Source: Aselliscus stoliczkanus
Taxonomy: Eukaryota; Chordata; Mammalia; Chiroptera; Hipposideridae
Assembly: GCA_033961575.1 (NCBI GenBank)
Contig: CM066728.1
Location: 103,740,852 to 103,804,851 of the forward strand
DNA: 64,000 nt
Direction of reading: 5' to 3'
Below are positions 1 through 11,719 of the stretch, in pieces (the first letter of the stretch is position 1; each line of letters opens with the position of its first letter). The notes below the pieces were generated by a model. The model was given only the letters and a program-made list of their open reading frames with translations. It ran no database searches and had not been told where the DNA came from. The translations under genes were made by a program, and so were the position numbers.

Positions 1-3000
1 ACCTAAGTCATCTTTTACTTATGGTCACTGACCACTGTTGTAGAACATGGAAGCCACCCCCCAGAGCCCTCCCCAAGGTGGGGAGAGTCAATTAGGCTTT
101 GCCTGGCTCCCTCCGTGGACTGGAATCCTAAGGGAAGTCCAGTACCCCTGTGTTGCTTCTCCTAGGGCTGGACCCAGAGGACCTTGCTCTCAAGTCGTTG
201 TCAATGCAGTGCTTTGTATAGGAGGCTCAAAAACCCTGTAAGACTATGGCGCTGCTCATATATGATAAGGGCAGGAGGCTCTGACATCTTGGAGAGACTC
301 TGAGATGACTCTTCTTGGACACACACTCACACACACACCCATTTTGTTTGATTCCTTTATACTGCCTTTTTGTCTTGGTCTTTCTTATTGAAACCCGAAA
401 AGTTAAACAAACAACCACCACATTTTCTTCTGCCAACAGTTAAGCCGTCAAACCTCAGGCTGGTGGCTTCAGGTGCAGCATAGAGGGAAGAAAGACACCT
501 CTGGGCCCGTTTAATCACCCAAACTAGACTCAGCATGTTCACTAATTAGATAAACAAGTAAAATGATCCTCGTTTTTGTTCTTTGGCAAAATAACCAAAT
601 GGAGGAGTTATTGGAAAGCATGTCTCCATCAGCACCATTCATGCGTGTTAAATGATCAGATATCTTATTAAAGTCTTCTCTGGAAGTTCAGTTGTAGAGA
701 AAGGTTTTTCCCCCTCGCATGCACAGATAAACAGGCACAGAAGAGCAGGAAGAAGGTGATAATATTCTAGGTTGGTAAGCAGTTTCTCCCCCTGAGAGAA
801 ACCTTTTTAACAGTAAATTAATACCAACCCCATGGCCCCAGCCCTCCCTGAAAAATGGTGCTAGAGGCACCAGAATTCTCGGACCCAGACAAACAGCTTG
901 TTATATGCAGAGAAAGGGGGAGGAGCACGAGAGACAGAAATAACTCTCAAACTCAAAACAAATGTGAGAAATCCTTAAAGTGTGAAGTGTGTCAACAAAT
1001 TAATCCCAAACCTGCAAGCTCTCCTGGGTAGGGGGTGGGGGAAGTTTTAACACAGGCACCTAAGCCAGGTGGCCTGGCTTCCATGTGCAACTGGAAAGGT
1101 AGAAAACGTAAGGTTATCTTTGACCCTCGCTGTTTCTCCAGATCTCGGAGTTGCAGCCACAACACCCTAATAAAACCTAAAGAGCCACACTGACAGCTCA
1201 GCAAAGTGAGAGCAAGTCTGAACAGGTAGAAGGCTGCCATTGAGATAGAAATAGCAGTAATGTCTGTTAGGTTAAGAACCTCTTCTAAATTAAAGTTTGC
1301 TGCTTTTGAGCGGGGAGCCAAGAAGTTTGGTGAAAGCAGTGAAATAGTACATGTAGCTAGAAACACCTTAGGCCAAAAGTAAGGTCAGGGAAGCTTGGCA
1401 AGTGAAAGACAATTGTGTGTTTAGGAAGTAAGCAAGTCTGCCGGCTTATTGCACACGGAAAGAATGGGCTATTGGAGGAAACGTAAGACAGAGTTATCCC
1501 AAGATGCCGACCTTGGGGATATTAAGGGAGAAAAGCTCTCTGTTACGGTTAAATTTGGGGGACCTAAGGCATGAGGCAGAGGGAGATAAGTCCTGCACCC
1601 AGTTAGTGAAGTTTTCTGCAGCCAAGGGTCTCCGCTGTGAAAGTGAACTTGGCTCCAGGTCAGAGTCTTGTGGATGATGCAAGAACACTCTATTTTCCCT
1701 GTATCCCCACTATGTGGATTCACAGAAGGAAGAGGATCGTGTGTGTTGTGAAAAGGTCACACTGAGGTGTCTAAAATCGATCAGTGTATGCTTCCTTCTG
1801 GGAGGAGCAACGCGTGCCCACCGCTGTGTGTGAGCAGTGCTGCCGGCCAGCTGGGAAGTCGGGGTTTCACTAGCCCCATCTGCAGGTTATCCTCACCACT
1901 CCTCTGACACGCTCTTCCTTGAGGGATGACCCGTACCCTCTCCGATCCAGAGCAGACAGGTAACTGGAGAGCTGCTGGGACCCCCTCCCCAGGGCAGCAG
2001 GAGGAGAACCCACCTTTCCCCTGAGGCTGCTTCCTCAGGCTTACTCTTCCGACCCACCCACGGGGCCTGGCCCCGGTCTGCGCTGACCTCAGTGTTGCCT
2101 CTTCTGCTACTGTCAGGGCTCTTTTTTTCTTTTCTTTTGGCCAATCCCAATATTGCGTGGGAGGGGCTGTCATTTGCTGGGGTGCAGTGTGCTAGGGGAC
2201 AGTGGGAACGCCAGTGACTCGTTCGTTAGGGAGCTGAGTGGCCCAGGAGATGGGCTGTCTGCTCTGAGCTGCAGGCAGTTACCACGCTCAGGAAGCAACG
2301 TCTGTGAATGTTCTAATCACTCCCGCATTCCGGCCACAACTCCGAGGCCCCGCACACCTTGAAAGTGTCAGCAAGGCTTTTGCTGTCCCCACAGCACATC
2401 ACAATGGGAGCAAAGCATGCCCAACCAGGAGACGGCGGGGTAGAGGAGCGGTTCCACACAGGCCTCTTGATGTGCTCTGCCTTGCGTGTCCAGAACCTTC
2501 TGCTCGGGCTCCATGACTGGGAGAAGAAAGGCAGGGTAATCACTATCCAAGAGTGACAGGATTGGTTAGTCACTGCTCATGAGCACTTGGTGAACTGGGG
2601 AGACGCTTCAGTGTTTGTCACTCGTGTTTGGTCTAGACAGAAGAAAACCCACTCGCGGCCCCACCGGCTGCATCTGTTTCAAGTCCAGCCCAAGAAACTT
2701 AGCTGAGTGTTTCTCTGGATACTTCCAACTAAAGGCCCTGGCACCCTGCAGGCCCGCTTGAGCCATACATTTCCCTCCCATGTCCTGTGCAGACTGAAAC
2801 CTAGCTGGTTCCTAAGGAGGGCCCTAAGAAGGGCTAACGTGCTGGGTATCGTAGGCCAAACCATGCCAGCCAAGACGGAGCCATCGGACAGCCCAGGACT
2901 CCATAGGACTTTGCTGAACTGGTGTGGACCCTCCAGGCCAGTCTCTTTGGGGGTGTTGCTTGGTCAGAGCTAGTCTCTGTCCTTGGCCTTCAGATCTGCC

Positions 3001-3003
3001 AGT
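1..3003. other. Intronic sequence, nothing recognised
   Basis: Moderate GC, a short (CA)n near 322-340, and scattered short open frames with no family signal. No splice-bounded exon was identified. Old, decayed repeats may be hidden here. Confidence 0.6.
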
Positions 3004-3009
3004 GAGCGG

Positions 3010-3016
<7 letters not shown>

Positions 3017-3047
<31 letters not shown>

Positions 3048-3137
3048 AGTGTCACTGGCCTTCATATATGTGGCACCCGAACTGGGGCCGCTGGCTTCCC
3101 AAGCCAGCGCTTAACCACTGCGCCACTCGGCCGGCCC
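3017..3137 (-). mobile_element. Short tRNA-headed SINE, antisense
   Basis: On the minus strand it reads GGGCCGGCCGAGTGGCGCAG, then GGTTAAGCGCTGGC, the CAGCGGCCCC motif and GCCAGTGACACTGCCCT, and ends in a long A tail (T run 3013-3040 on +). The target-site duplication is GAGYGGAGCTTTT at 3004-3016 and 3138-3150, with one mismatch. It belongs to the same family as the copies at 22009, 30079 and 33334. Confidence 0.88.
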
Positions 3138-3150
3138 GAGTGGAGCTTTT

Positions 3151-3572
3151 GATGTGCTTCACTCCTGCCTGAAATATAATCTCCTGACCTAGCAGGTGAA
3201 GAAATGATTGGCAAGGCAAGGAGCGAGTAAGAAGCCACACCCCCATCCTCAGGTGAGATTAGTATTATAGAGAGGACACCACTTAGCTGTTTACCATCTA
3301 TATTAAACAAAGCAGGTGGAAATTATATTTTAAATTTCTTCACCATGAACAGCCTCCCACGTATCTATTATTATACCTTGGAATTCATCTAATTTTACCG
3401 AAAGTGTTTATTTAGACTTTTACTGTCTTCTGGGTTAGAAATTGCTCCAACTTGATTATCCCTTTGTGAAACGCTAATCCATTTTATTTTTCTTAAAAGT
3501 AACTCCTTAGAGCTTTTGAGTTGACACCTAGTTCTGGGATCCTAGGATTTGGGGTAAACTGAATCACATATT
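3151..3572. other. Intronic sequence, nothing recognised
   Basis: Ordinary AT-rich sequence between a SINE and an L1 end. Confidence 0.6.
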
Positions 3573-3930
3573 GACACATGTCACAGCAGGGATGAACCCA
3601 GAAGATATTATGCTAAGCCACTGAATAAGCCAGTCACAAAAGGACAAAACTGTAGGATTACACTCATATGAGGTACTTAAGAGTAGTCAGTTCACAAAGG
3701 CAGAAAGTAGAAGGGTGGTTGCCAGGGGCTGAGGGGAGGGGAGAATAAAATTTAGTGTTACATGGGGACAGAGTTTTGCAAGGTGAACAAAGTTCTGGAG
3801 GTGGATGGTGGTGATGGTTGGACACTGAATGTACTCAGTCCCACTGAACTTTACACTTAAAAATGGTTACAATGGTAAATTTTATATTATGTATATTTTA
3901 CCACAATTTAAAAATAAATTTAAAAAAAAT
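3573..3930 (+). mobile_element. L1 3' end fragment (3' UTR), sense
   Basis: It matches the well-known mammalian L1M 3' end: ATGCTAAG..AATAAGCCAGTCACAAAA, ATATGAGGTAC, GTGGTTGCCAGGGGCTG, GATGGTGGTGATGGTTG, CACTTAAAAATGGTTA and TATATTTTACCACAATT, then an A-rich end. It is non-coding and 5' truncated. Confidence 0.9.
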
Positions 3931-4624
3931 TATCAAGTATAAAATGCTTTAATTACTTCCCCTTGGATCTCTTGCTAAAGTTTTCTTGTTTTTTTTGAAC
4001 AAAATTTTTTGTGTTTGCTCTTTGCGCCTCTAAACATTTTGGTTGCCCAAGTCTACTTAATAAATGTAAAACCAGTAGTGACAATCAGTACTCTTTCTCA
4101 TATTAGGTATACATATGTCCCCTTAAAACCTCTAGGACAGTTCTAGACATGTGCTTCAGGATAAAGAAAAAAATTGTGATTAACTTATTAATCTCTCAAA
4201 TTCTATAAAACCTGGAGCACACTAATTTGGAGCCGCTATGAGTTCTTTTTCTGAGGCTCCACTCAACAGGAACTTCCCTCTTTGCCATTCATTTTCCATG
4301 GTCATAGGTGCCCTTGGAGTCACTTTGTAGGATGCACTTTGGCTGTCTTTAGGTGTCAGAACCTTCTCCTTTTGGACAGACCCTCAGTGAGGTTGCCTGG
4401 GTATCATTAGAAAGCCATTAAGAATTTGTTTAGCCTTATAAATCAGTAGTATTTTGAAGCAAATTTGGAAATGCAGTACTTAAATCGTTTGACATTTCTG
4501 GAAACCGTCTTATGCAACAGACTCATAAGCCTCTACTTTTGCTTGAAATTGGCAACCAAACCAACCATTAGAATAACTGTCATCCTGCAGTTAACAATAC
4601 TGTGCTATATATTTGAAAGTTGCT

Positions 4625-4797
4625 AAGAGAATAGCTCTTCACAGGAAAAAGAATTATAACTGTGTAGTGATGGGTGTTAACTAAACTTATTGTGGTGATT
4701 ATTTTTGCAATATATACATATATCAAATCATTATGTTGTACAATTGAAACTAATATAATGTTATAGGTCAGTTATATCTCAATTTTGAAAAAGAAAT
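4625..4797 (+). mobile_element. L1 3' end fragment, sense
   Basis: It contains GGGTGTTAACTAAACTTATT, GTGGTGATTATTTTTGCAAT, ATCATTATGTTGTACAATTG, AAACTAATATAATGTTATA and TATATCTCAATTTT, the usual order of an old L1 3' terminus. Confidence 0.85.
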
Positions 4798-4799
4798 AG

Positions 4800-4978
4800 G
4801 CACAGTCTTTTGAGGTGATAGATAAATTGATTATTTTGATTGTGCTGAAGGCTTTACTGGCATATACATGTCAAAACATCAAGTTGAACACTTTAAATAT
4901 GCATGTTATATATACCTCAATAAAGCTATTTTTAATTTTTTAATTTAAAATTTAAAAAATAAAGGAAGAAATTATATG
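4800..4978 (+). mobile_element. Second old L1 3' end, sense, in tandem
   Basis: It carries ATTTTGATTGTGCTGAAGGC, ATACATGTCAAAACATCAAG, ACACTTTAAATATGCATG and TATACCTCAATAAAGCT before an AT-rich tail. This is another L1 3' UTR subtype directly after the previous one. Confidence 0.75.
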
Positions 4979-5442
4979 TTAAAAAAACAAAACAAGACAG
5001 TGCACAAAAAATGCACAGCTTAATTTACCGTATAAATATTATAAGGTAATATTAGATGACCTTATACTAGAATATAATATATTAAGAATATTAGATTCCA
5101 AATTTAATATGGTAAAAGCCAAGTTAGAAAAATCAGAATTCAGTTGAGCTCTGAATCCAGAAAGGAGTCATCCATCTTTGTGATTTTTTGCATGTGTAAC
5201 AGTCACCTCCTTTGTAGAAAATGGCAGCAGAAGCCACTTTCTTAATGTGGTTCTGTCCTAGAACAAAACAGAAAATGATGGACCTTGCTGGAATAATACA
5301 GTGTTCCTTCTTAAAAATCTTTGAACCGTATCTTGGATACAGAAAGAGAAAAAAAATAAACTATTATTTAAAAATGTCAGGGAAATTCCTTGCTCTGGCC
5401 AGACGCTCCACTTGTTGAGAATAAAAGTATTGGAGTCTCCTT

Positions 5443-5884
5443 GGGCCGGCTGAGTGGCGCATTGGTTAAGCGCTGGTTTTGGGATGCCAGCGGCCCCAGT
5501 TCGGATCCCACATGAGGGCCAGTGACACTGCCCTCTACAGCTAACAACAGCTCCACCTGGAGCTGGGCTGTGCGAGCCCCGGTGATGGTGTGGGCTGCAG
5601 CCCCTGTTGCAGTGGGCTGCCCTAGGCTACAGTGAGTGGCCCGCAGCCAGCGTGAGCTGCTGGCAGCCAAGCGTGAGCTGCCAATAGCCGTGGTGAGTGA
5701 CATCCAGAGGCCAGCGACCGATCTGCCTCATCCGGGAAGAGCGCAATGACGATACCAACAGTGAAGCAACATCCTCCGCAACTAAACTGAAGAACAAAAA
5801 GACAGCAACTTGTCTGTTCCCCTTCCCCGATTCCCCAACACTGTTCCCCTCTGCCAATTCCCCAATAAAATCTTTAAAAAAAAA
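5443..5884 (+). mobile_element. Long tRNA-headed SINE with C-rich 3' tail
   Basis: The element opens with the tRNA-like head GGGCCGGCTGAGTGGCGCA and a near-B-box GGTTCGGATCCC-type motif. It then has a ~330 bp body rich in GTGAGC/GCAGCC modules, a tail GTTCCCCTTCCCCGATTCCCC, an AATAAAATC motif and a poly-A end. It is flanked by a 20-bp duplication at 5423-5442 and 5885-5904 with one mismatch (T/C). It is closely similar along its whole length to the copy at 8605. It has no coding capacity, so open frames inside it (minus-strand 5377-5857) are spurious. Confidence 0.9.
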
Positions 5885-5904
5885 AAAAGTATCGGAGTCT
5901 CCTT

Positions 5905-6652
5905 ATGAGCAAACCTGTTAATAGGAGGTGTGGTCAGGATGAAAGCGAAGTGTTACCAGTCACCACTTACGGTAAGAGCCCCTCTTTTAAAGCATTTAAG
6001 AACTTCTCATACATTCTCTGAAGATTCCTGTGACTCTCATGGAGGGGTGTGGCTAAATGTCAGGGACTAGACCAGCCTAGACATTTCCGATCTTAAATCA
6101 CAGGAAGGTCAGATATCAGCCATTTTCTCTAGTTCAACCTGCGATTGGTTACTTGGTACTTGATGGTCGAGACTGAGTTGTTCCTACCTCAGAAGGCAGA
6201 TGTTCTGTCTTCACATTTTTTCACAGGTCAAAAGAAACACTGGGTCCTACAGACATGCACAACATGTATAAAGTCTAATTTATAGCGCACAGTTAAAACG
6301 TGGAGAACAAAGAGCTAAGTGAATGCCATCAGGACTTTCATTCTGTTTTGTAGTGTCTTGTAGTTTCTTCTAGGAAAGCGAAAATCTAGGGCTTGACATT
6401 TTCTAGTCTTGATCTCAGGCTGAGAGTAATATGAGGTTAGGGACTGATCAAAATCTAGCCAGCCCTGAAAACAAACCAAACAAAAGCTCTTTTTTATACT
6501 TAAGATTTTTTTTAAAAGGACTCTCTCTGGGTTTTGTTCTTAACTGATAAAACTCTAAGAATTGAGGCTAGACACTTAACCTTGGCAAGATAACACCGGT
6601 ACACTGAGCTTTGGGAGGACCAAGTGGAAGTAAGCTAAAACCGTGTGCGCAC

Positions 6653-6684
<32 letters not shown>

Positions 6685-8319
6685 CTCAAGTTACAGAGTT
6701 TTAACTTACCTGTGTTGGCATTCTTTGGAGTATGTTCACTACTCTCTGTTAAGGATTAGAATGAAATAACATCATCTTTCAAAATTTCCCAATTCAGCAC
6801 TTAGGTTTAAACCTAAAGATGCAAGTAGGGAAGTTAAAAAAAAAAAAAAAAAGTGAGTGGTATGGTTGCCATGGCAACTCCTTCATACACCTCATGCTGT
6901 GTTCTCAAGACCTTTCCCCTCTGTTAAACTAACATGGCACCAGGCTCAATTTGCTAAAAGTGAAGGAAAGATCTATTTGGATAACTAGGTCAAAATCACT
7001 TTAAGGATCTTTGCTGAGATGTTTATGAATAATTTTTCACTTGGGTTATTGTTCAAAGAGATTCAGGTGTTGTTTGCACACCCTGTAGTCGCCCGGGCTC
7101 AGCCCACAGGTGCTCTTGGCATTCAAGTAGAGAGTGGGTAGTGATTCTGTTCCGCCAACATATGCACCCCTTAGCGGCCAGGAGGGATTGGCTGGGTTTT
7201 TGCTGGGCACACCTGCAGTTTGTATACACTGGCAGGAAGATTCACACTGGCAAGTGTTTTGTTCTGCTCATTAAGCGATTTGTTGAAAAAATAAACGTTT
7301 CTAAACTTCCTTTTGTCAGAAAGTGTGCAAAGAGTCGTCTGCCAAATAAAATAATCTTGTTAGAATTAAGCAAGCAGCCCCTCCCTTGCAGACCAGTTGT
7401 TGGTGTTGGAGCCTCTCCCCTCCTGTGTCCCCTCCTCTGTTCCCACTTCCTCTGTCACCTCAGCCTGGGGACTGGTCCCCCCAGCTCCCCCTTCCCATAC
7501 CTGAGCTTTCTAATTCCAGGCTTGCACGGTAGAAGAGCGTGGCCCTCCAGTAGAAGATACTTGTGGTTTTCTGGAGATAGAAAGTATTGCCCCCCCGTGT
7601 GATCCTGTCAGGAGACAAAGAGGGTGGCTGGTTAAGCAGAAAGACAAACAGGAAAATCATAGTCAGCAGGGGCATCGGCCAGAATGTCACAAGCCAGAAA
7701 TTCACAGGAACGCTGCATGGCTGTTTCTGAATCTTCTGAGGGCTCAAAATGAGATGATGGTAAGCAGGGCAAGCTGCCTGCAAGGGCTGAAGGAGGGACC
7801 CATGCTGCTTGTTATCACCCACACACCAAGCTATCTGAAGGATGAGTGGTGTGATTGTAAAATTGATTTTCAAAGTCAGTGGTGCTGGACTTGAGAAGCA
7901 TTGCAACATGTGCTGCGCTGGGCATGGGCTGCTGGGTGGCTCTGAGGTCTCCTTTGGAAGGCTGTGGGGTAGAATCTCTCCCAAAAGACAGGTGATTCTA
8001 ATGAGTAACCAGACGTGCACATCCATCCATTCCAGCAAAAGCAGTCTTTGTTAGTGTCAGAATGAAAAATATCTGTGGATGCACTTTAAAATTTAAGAAA
8101 CACTGTACAAATCCAGAATTATGTATATTTAAAAAAAAAAACTTGCAAAGATATCACCGTAGAAATGAATTTTATTAGTATCAGGAGTAATGAGGAACCC
8201 TACTTGATTCCTCCATATAAGTAAAATAAATAAGCTCCTCTTTCCTACTTTGGCTGACGGAGAACAGTGCTTTTCTTTGTCTGAAAAGCGATGCTGCCTA
8301 CAGACAGCCATATAGCCTG
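5905..8319. other. Intronic sequence with small low-complexity tracts
   Basis: It contains the (TG)n at 6655 and an A run at 6837-6852 followed by GTTGCCATGGCAAC, a near-palindrome of the X-box/RFX type at 6875-6888. A 192-codon minus-strand frame (7460-8038) has no recognisable domain or conserved composition and is taken as chance. Confidence 0.55.
6655..6683. repeat. (TG)n microsatellite
   Basis: An uninterrupted TG run of ~14 units after ACTT. No gene lies nearby. Confidence 0.95.
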
Positions 8320-8465
8320 GACTGTTGTAAGCGCTTTATGTGTTTGAGCTCATTATTCTGCTCAGCAACCCTCAGAAGCAGCTACCTTGTGACCCTCTTT
8401 CTCCAAATGAGGAAACCAGGACACAGAGACAATAAGTGATTTACAGAAGACCACACAATAGATTT
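8320..8465 (-). repeat. MIR SINE, antisense
   Basis: GTAAGCGCTTTATGTGTTTG, CAGCAACCCTCAGAAGCAG, AAATGAGGAAACCAGGACAC and GTGATTTACAGAAGACCACA give the MIR core read backwards. Confidence 0.7.
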
Positions 8466-8604
8466 TTCACGTTTTTTTTTTAAGCATCTCAAGAAAGCCC
8501 CGAGTGAATCAGCAGCATAACATGGGTTTTTCCCCTAATAGTGTCCTTTTCCCACTGTGGTCTTTGAGTCAGCTTGCCCTTACTGTAATTAATAATAATA
8601 ATAG

Positions 8605-9051
8605 GGGCCGGCCGAGTGGCGCATTGGTTAAGCGCTGGTTTTGGGATGCCAGCGGCCCCGGTTCGGATCCCACATGAGGGCCAGTGACACTGCCCTCTAC
8701 AGCTAACAACAGCTCCACCTGGAGCTGGGCTGTGTGAGCCCCGGTGATGGTGTGGGCTGCAGCCCCTGCTGCAGTGGGCTGCCATAGGCTACAGTGAGTG
8801 GCCCGCAGCCAGCGTGAGCGGCTGGCAGCCAAGCGTGGGCTGCCAATAGCCACGGTGAGCGACATCCAGAGGCCAGCGACCGATCTGCCTCATCCGGGAA
8901 GCGCACAATGACGATACCAACAGTGAAGCAACATCCTCCGCAACTAAACTGAAGAACAAAAAGACAGCAACTTGTCTGTTCCCCTTCCCCAATTCCCCAA
9001 CGCTGTTCCCCTCCGCCAATTCCCCAATAAAATCTTAAAAATAAATAAATA

Positions 9052-9068
<17 letters not shown>
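8605..9068 (+). mobile_element. Long tRNA-headed SINE, second copy, in an AAT microsatellite
   Basis: It shows the same head, body and TTCCCCAATTCCCCAA tail as the copy at 5443, with only scattered substitutions and small indels. It was inserted into AATAATAATAATAG (8591-8604). The 3' end passes through AAATAAATAAAT into an expanded (AAT)n and repeats the AATAATAATAG target before GAATATGG. The exact 3' limit is ambiguous because of the microsatellite. Confidence 0.88.
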
Positions 9069-9082
<14 letters not shown>

Positions 9083-9083
9083 G
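9047..9083. repeat. (AAT)n microsatellite at SINE tail
   Basis: An (AAT)n run continues the AAATAAAT tail of the long SINE and ends in AATAGG, matching the 5' target context AATAGG at 8599-8605. Confidence 0.85.
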
Positions 9084-9114
9084 GAATATGGGGGGCTTAT
9101 CCCTCTAGACCATG

Positions 9115-9245
9115 CGGAGACTCAGTAAGCATTTTAAATGGATGCTTTCCTTATGATGCGGCTCTGTTATTATCTCCATTACACCGATGGGGAAACCAGA
9201 GTTAGGCAGCAGATAACTCATCCAGGCTCACGCAACAGAGCTCTC
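9115..9245 (-). repeat. MIR SINE, antisense
   Basis: TTATTATCTCCATTACACCG, ATGGGGAAACCAGAGTTAGG and ACTCATCCAGGCTCACGCAA are the antisense MIR core. Confidence 0.68.
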
Positions 9246-9986
9246 ATCTGTGCCAACTGGTTGACAGTACAGCTCATGTTCTTAGCCACGTCCTCATACT
9301 TTTTAAACTTTATATAAAATCACTATAGCCTGTCTTCGTAGTTTAAAGATGCTTATGAATTATGTGGAAGGGGAGTTACGATCTTCATTTTGGCCAGGTC
9401 CATGCACGACAGGATATATGTCAGTGTGAGCAAGCAAGAATCTCGTTTCTGCCTCCGTTGCTCCAGGGTCCTGTAAAGATTGGTATTTCCAGCGGCTAGA
9501 CAGGTTCGTTGGTGAGAGTGTTGGATAGGTGGTTATTCATTACCTTGAATAGCTAACACCCTTGTCTGAATGAACAGCCACTCCCCCTAAAACCTAAGCT
9601 TTAGACAGCAGGGGGTGTCAGAATACCAAGCCGGATACCTCATTTTGAATGAGTATGTCAAGCCAATTCTTTTTAGCGTTAATTCTCGAATGGAACTTCC
9701 AACATATATGGCTACGCTATGATTTGAGAATGGAATGAATATTCACTTGCCCCTGGGACATCTGAAGATAACATGTTAAGATACAATCTTAAACATGAGT
9801 GAGAGGAAAAAAAAAAAATCGCTGCCCTCCAGGTGGTCCTGTGTGCTGCCCAACTGAGCTGAGACACAGGAAGAAGAATGTGAATTGATGGTGCCGCCCA
9901 GAGCAGCAGCATCATTTCACCCAGAGATCGAACACGTATGAAGCCCTAGAAATAGTCTCTCTGGCCCCTCACTCGTTCAGTGGTAG
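9246..9986. other. Intronic sequence, nothing recognised
   Basis: No repeat family or exon that I can name. One A run at 9809-9820. Confidence 0.55.
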
Positions 9987-10000
9987 CTAGATATGTCTTT

Positions 10001-10502
10001 TTTTTTTTTTTAAATTGGGGAATTGGGGGAGGGGAATAGTGTTGGCAAATTGGGGGAGAGGACCAGCCAAGGCCAAGTTGTTCTTCAGTCTTCGTTGTGG
10101 AGGGCTCCAGTCACCATCTAGCTTCTGGTTGGCAGCTAACTCGTGGCCTCTAAGCTCAAGGTGCTCAAGGTACTGTGTTCAGTCTTAGTTGTGGGTGGGT
10201 GTAGCCATCATCCCATGTGGGAGTCGAACCAGCAGCCTTGTTGTTAAGAGCGCACACTATATCTGCTGAGCCATCCGGGCAGCAGCTCAGCTCAAGGTGC
10301 TGAGTTCAGTTCTTTGGGTGGGCATAGCCCACCATCAAACAGGCAATCTTGTTGTTACTCCAGCTGAGCCATCTTGGCGGCTCAGCTACAGCTCAGCTCA
10401 GGCGCAGCATCACTGGCCCATGTGGGAATCGAACCAGCAGCCCTGTTGCTCAGAGCTCGTGCTGTAAGCCAACTCAACCAACTGAGCCACTCGGCCAGCC
10501 CC
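10001..10502 (-). mobile_element. Long multi-module tRNA-derived SINE, antisense
   Basis: Read on the minus strand it starts GGGGCTGGCCGAGTGGCTC and contains repeated tRNA-like modules. Exact B-box-type motifs GTTCGATTC and GTTCGACTC lie at 10426-10434 and 10221-10229, with a decayed one near 10331-10340. Each is preceded by a GGCTCAG A-box-like start and AACARGGCTGCTG. It ends in the same CCCCAATTCCCCAA tail as the other long SINEs. The target-site duplication is CTAGATATRTYTT at 9987 and 10503, imperfect. Copy history suggests an older insertion than the SINEs at 22009 and 33334. Confidence 0.85.
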
Positions 10503-10515
10503 CTAGATATATTTT

Positions 10516-11719
10516 AATCGTAGATTAGAAGGTAGGTGGGAAATAGCTTTTGTGATCTAGTTAAATTTTCCCTTTTCAGAAAGGTGAAGTGTTGGTGTGT
10601 TTTCCAGCATCTCAATAGTCATAAATCATTACAAATTTTTCACTGTTTTCACGGTGAAACAGACATCCTTATCCCAATTTTAGACCTAGGAGACTAAAAC
10701 ACGAATAGTAATTAAAACTTACTTTAACCTGTTTGGGAAACTTACCTCCTCCAACTCCTCTTGCAACAGTTTTAAATCTCTTAGAATTTGTTTTTAATTC
10801 TCATACTATGATTTCTAGATGACTTGACCTGTTCTATAAATCCACTTATCCCTAAATATAATCTGTTTATTTAGACTTTTTCCCCTGTGTGTAACTACAC
10901 TTAGAACCATTAACTAGTGATTTGATCATTGACTTTGGTTACTGAATTTTTTGGAAAGGATACTGCTTGTTTATAATCTAGAAATACTTCTTTTTCAGCC
11001 TCATTGCAACTATTTTGAGACTTTATAACAAAACACAGTAGCGGAAATAATATTTACTTACACATAGAAAGCTGTCAGAATTTCCACTGAGACAATAAAT
11101 TTATGTCTGTGGCAGGAACCTTTTAATAATTTTTAAATGCTTTTTGTTATGTTTTTAGTGGGTGAATTATGTTCTATTTTGAAAAGGTGACTGCTTGAAC
11201 ACTGATTTCTTAGTATAATTTTTACACCAGAAAATCTTTTTAAAAATCTGTATTTGGAGGTTATTGATCTAAAAATTTCTTTTCTTGGAAGGAGGCTGCC
11301 AGGAAACCACTATAATTTGAATAGAATTGTGCACTGCTGGTATTATGAGCTATTGAGAAGTACTGGTAGAGAATTGGATATTTCACAGGGCCAGGATTCT
11401 TTTTCCCTCAAAATTTGGGGTAAGTTTTAAAAGCAAACTATCTTTTATAAATGAGCAAAGCTTTGTTCTTTAAAGGGGATCCCTCTTCCTTATCTTTCTT
11501 AATAATTTGTTGATGAAAAAGGTTAATCTATGGGAAATAGTTTATGGTTTGGTAACTGCTTTTCTCCAATTAGCAAGATTAATATGCCAGTTGAGGAAAA
11601 GATACTGTTTGTTTTCAATTCTGTGAATACCTTAGTTGAGCAAGTTTCCCAAAATATTCTGGAAGATAAGAAAGTCTTAGGGGGGGGTGTGTGCATGTGC
11701 GCCCATGTGTGTACGCGCA

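Noticed and set aside
5377..5921. Open frames of 74-108 codons inside the long SINE, with near-identical copies at 8489-9019
   Set aside because: The similarity exists because both are copies of one non-coding SINE, not a gene family.
7460..8038. 192-codon open frame on the minus strand
   Set aside because: No domain, no known family, no splice borders or codon bias. It lies in ordinary intron sequence and is most likely chance.
10221..10434. Possible genuine tRNA genes because of exact B-box motifs
   Set aside because: No cloverleaf with anticodon stem and acceptor stem could be drawn. The motifs are in a SINE with flanking duplications and a shared tail.
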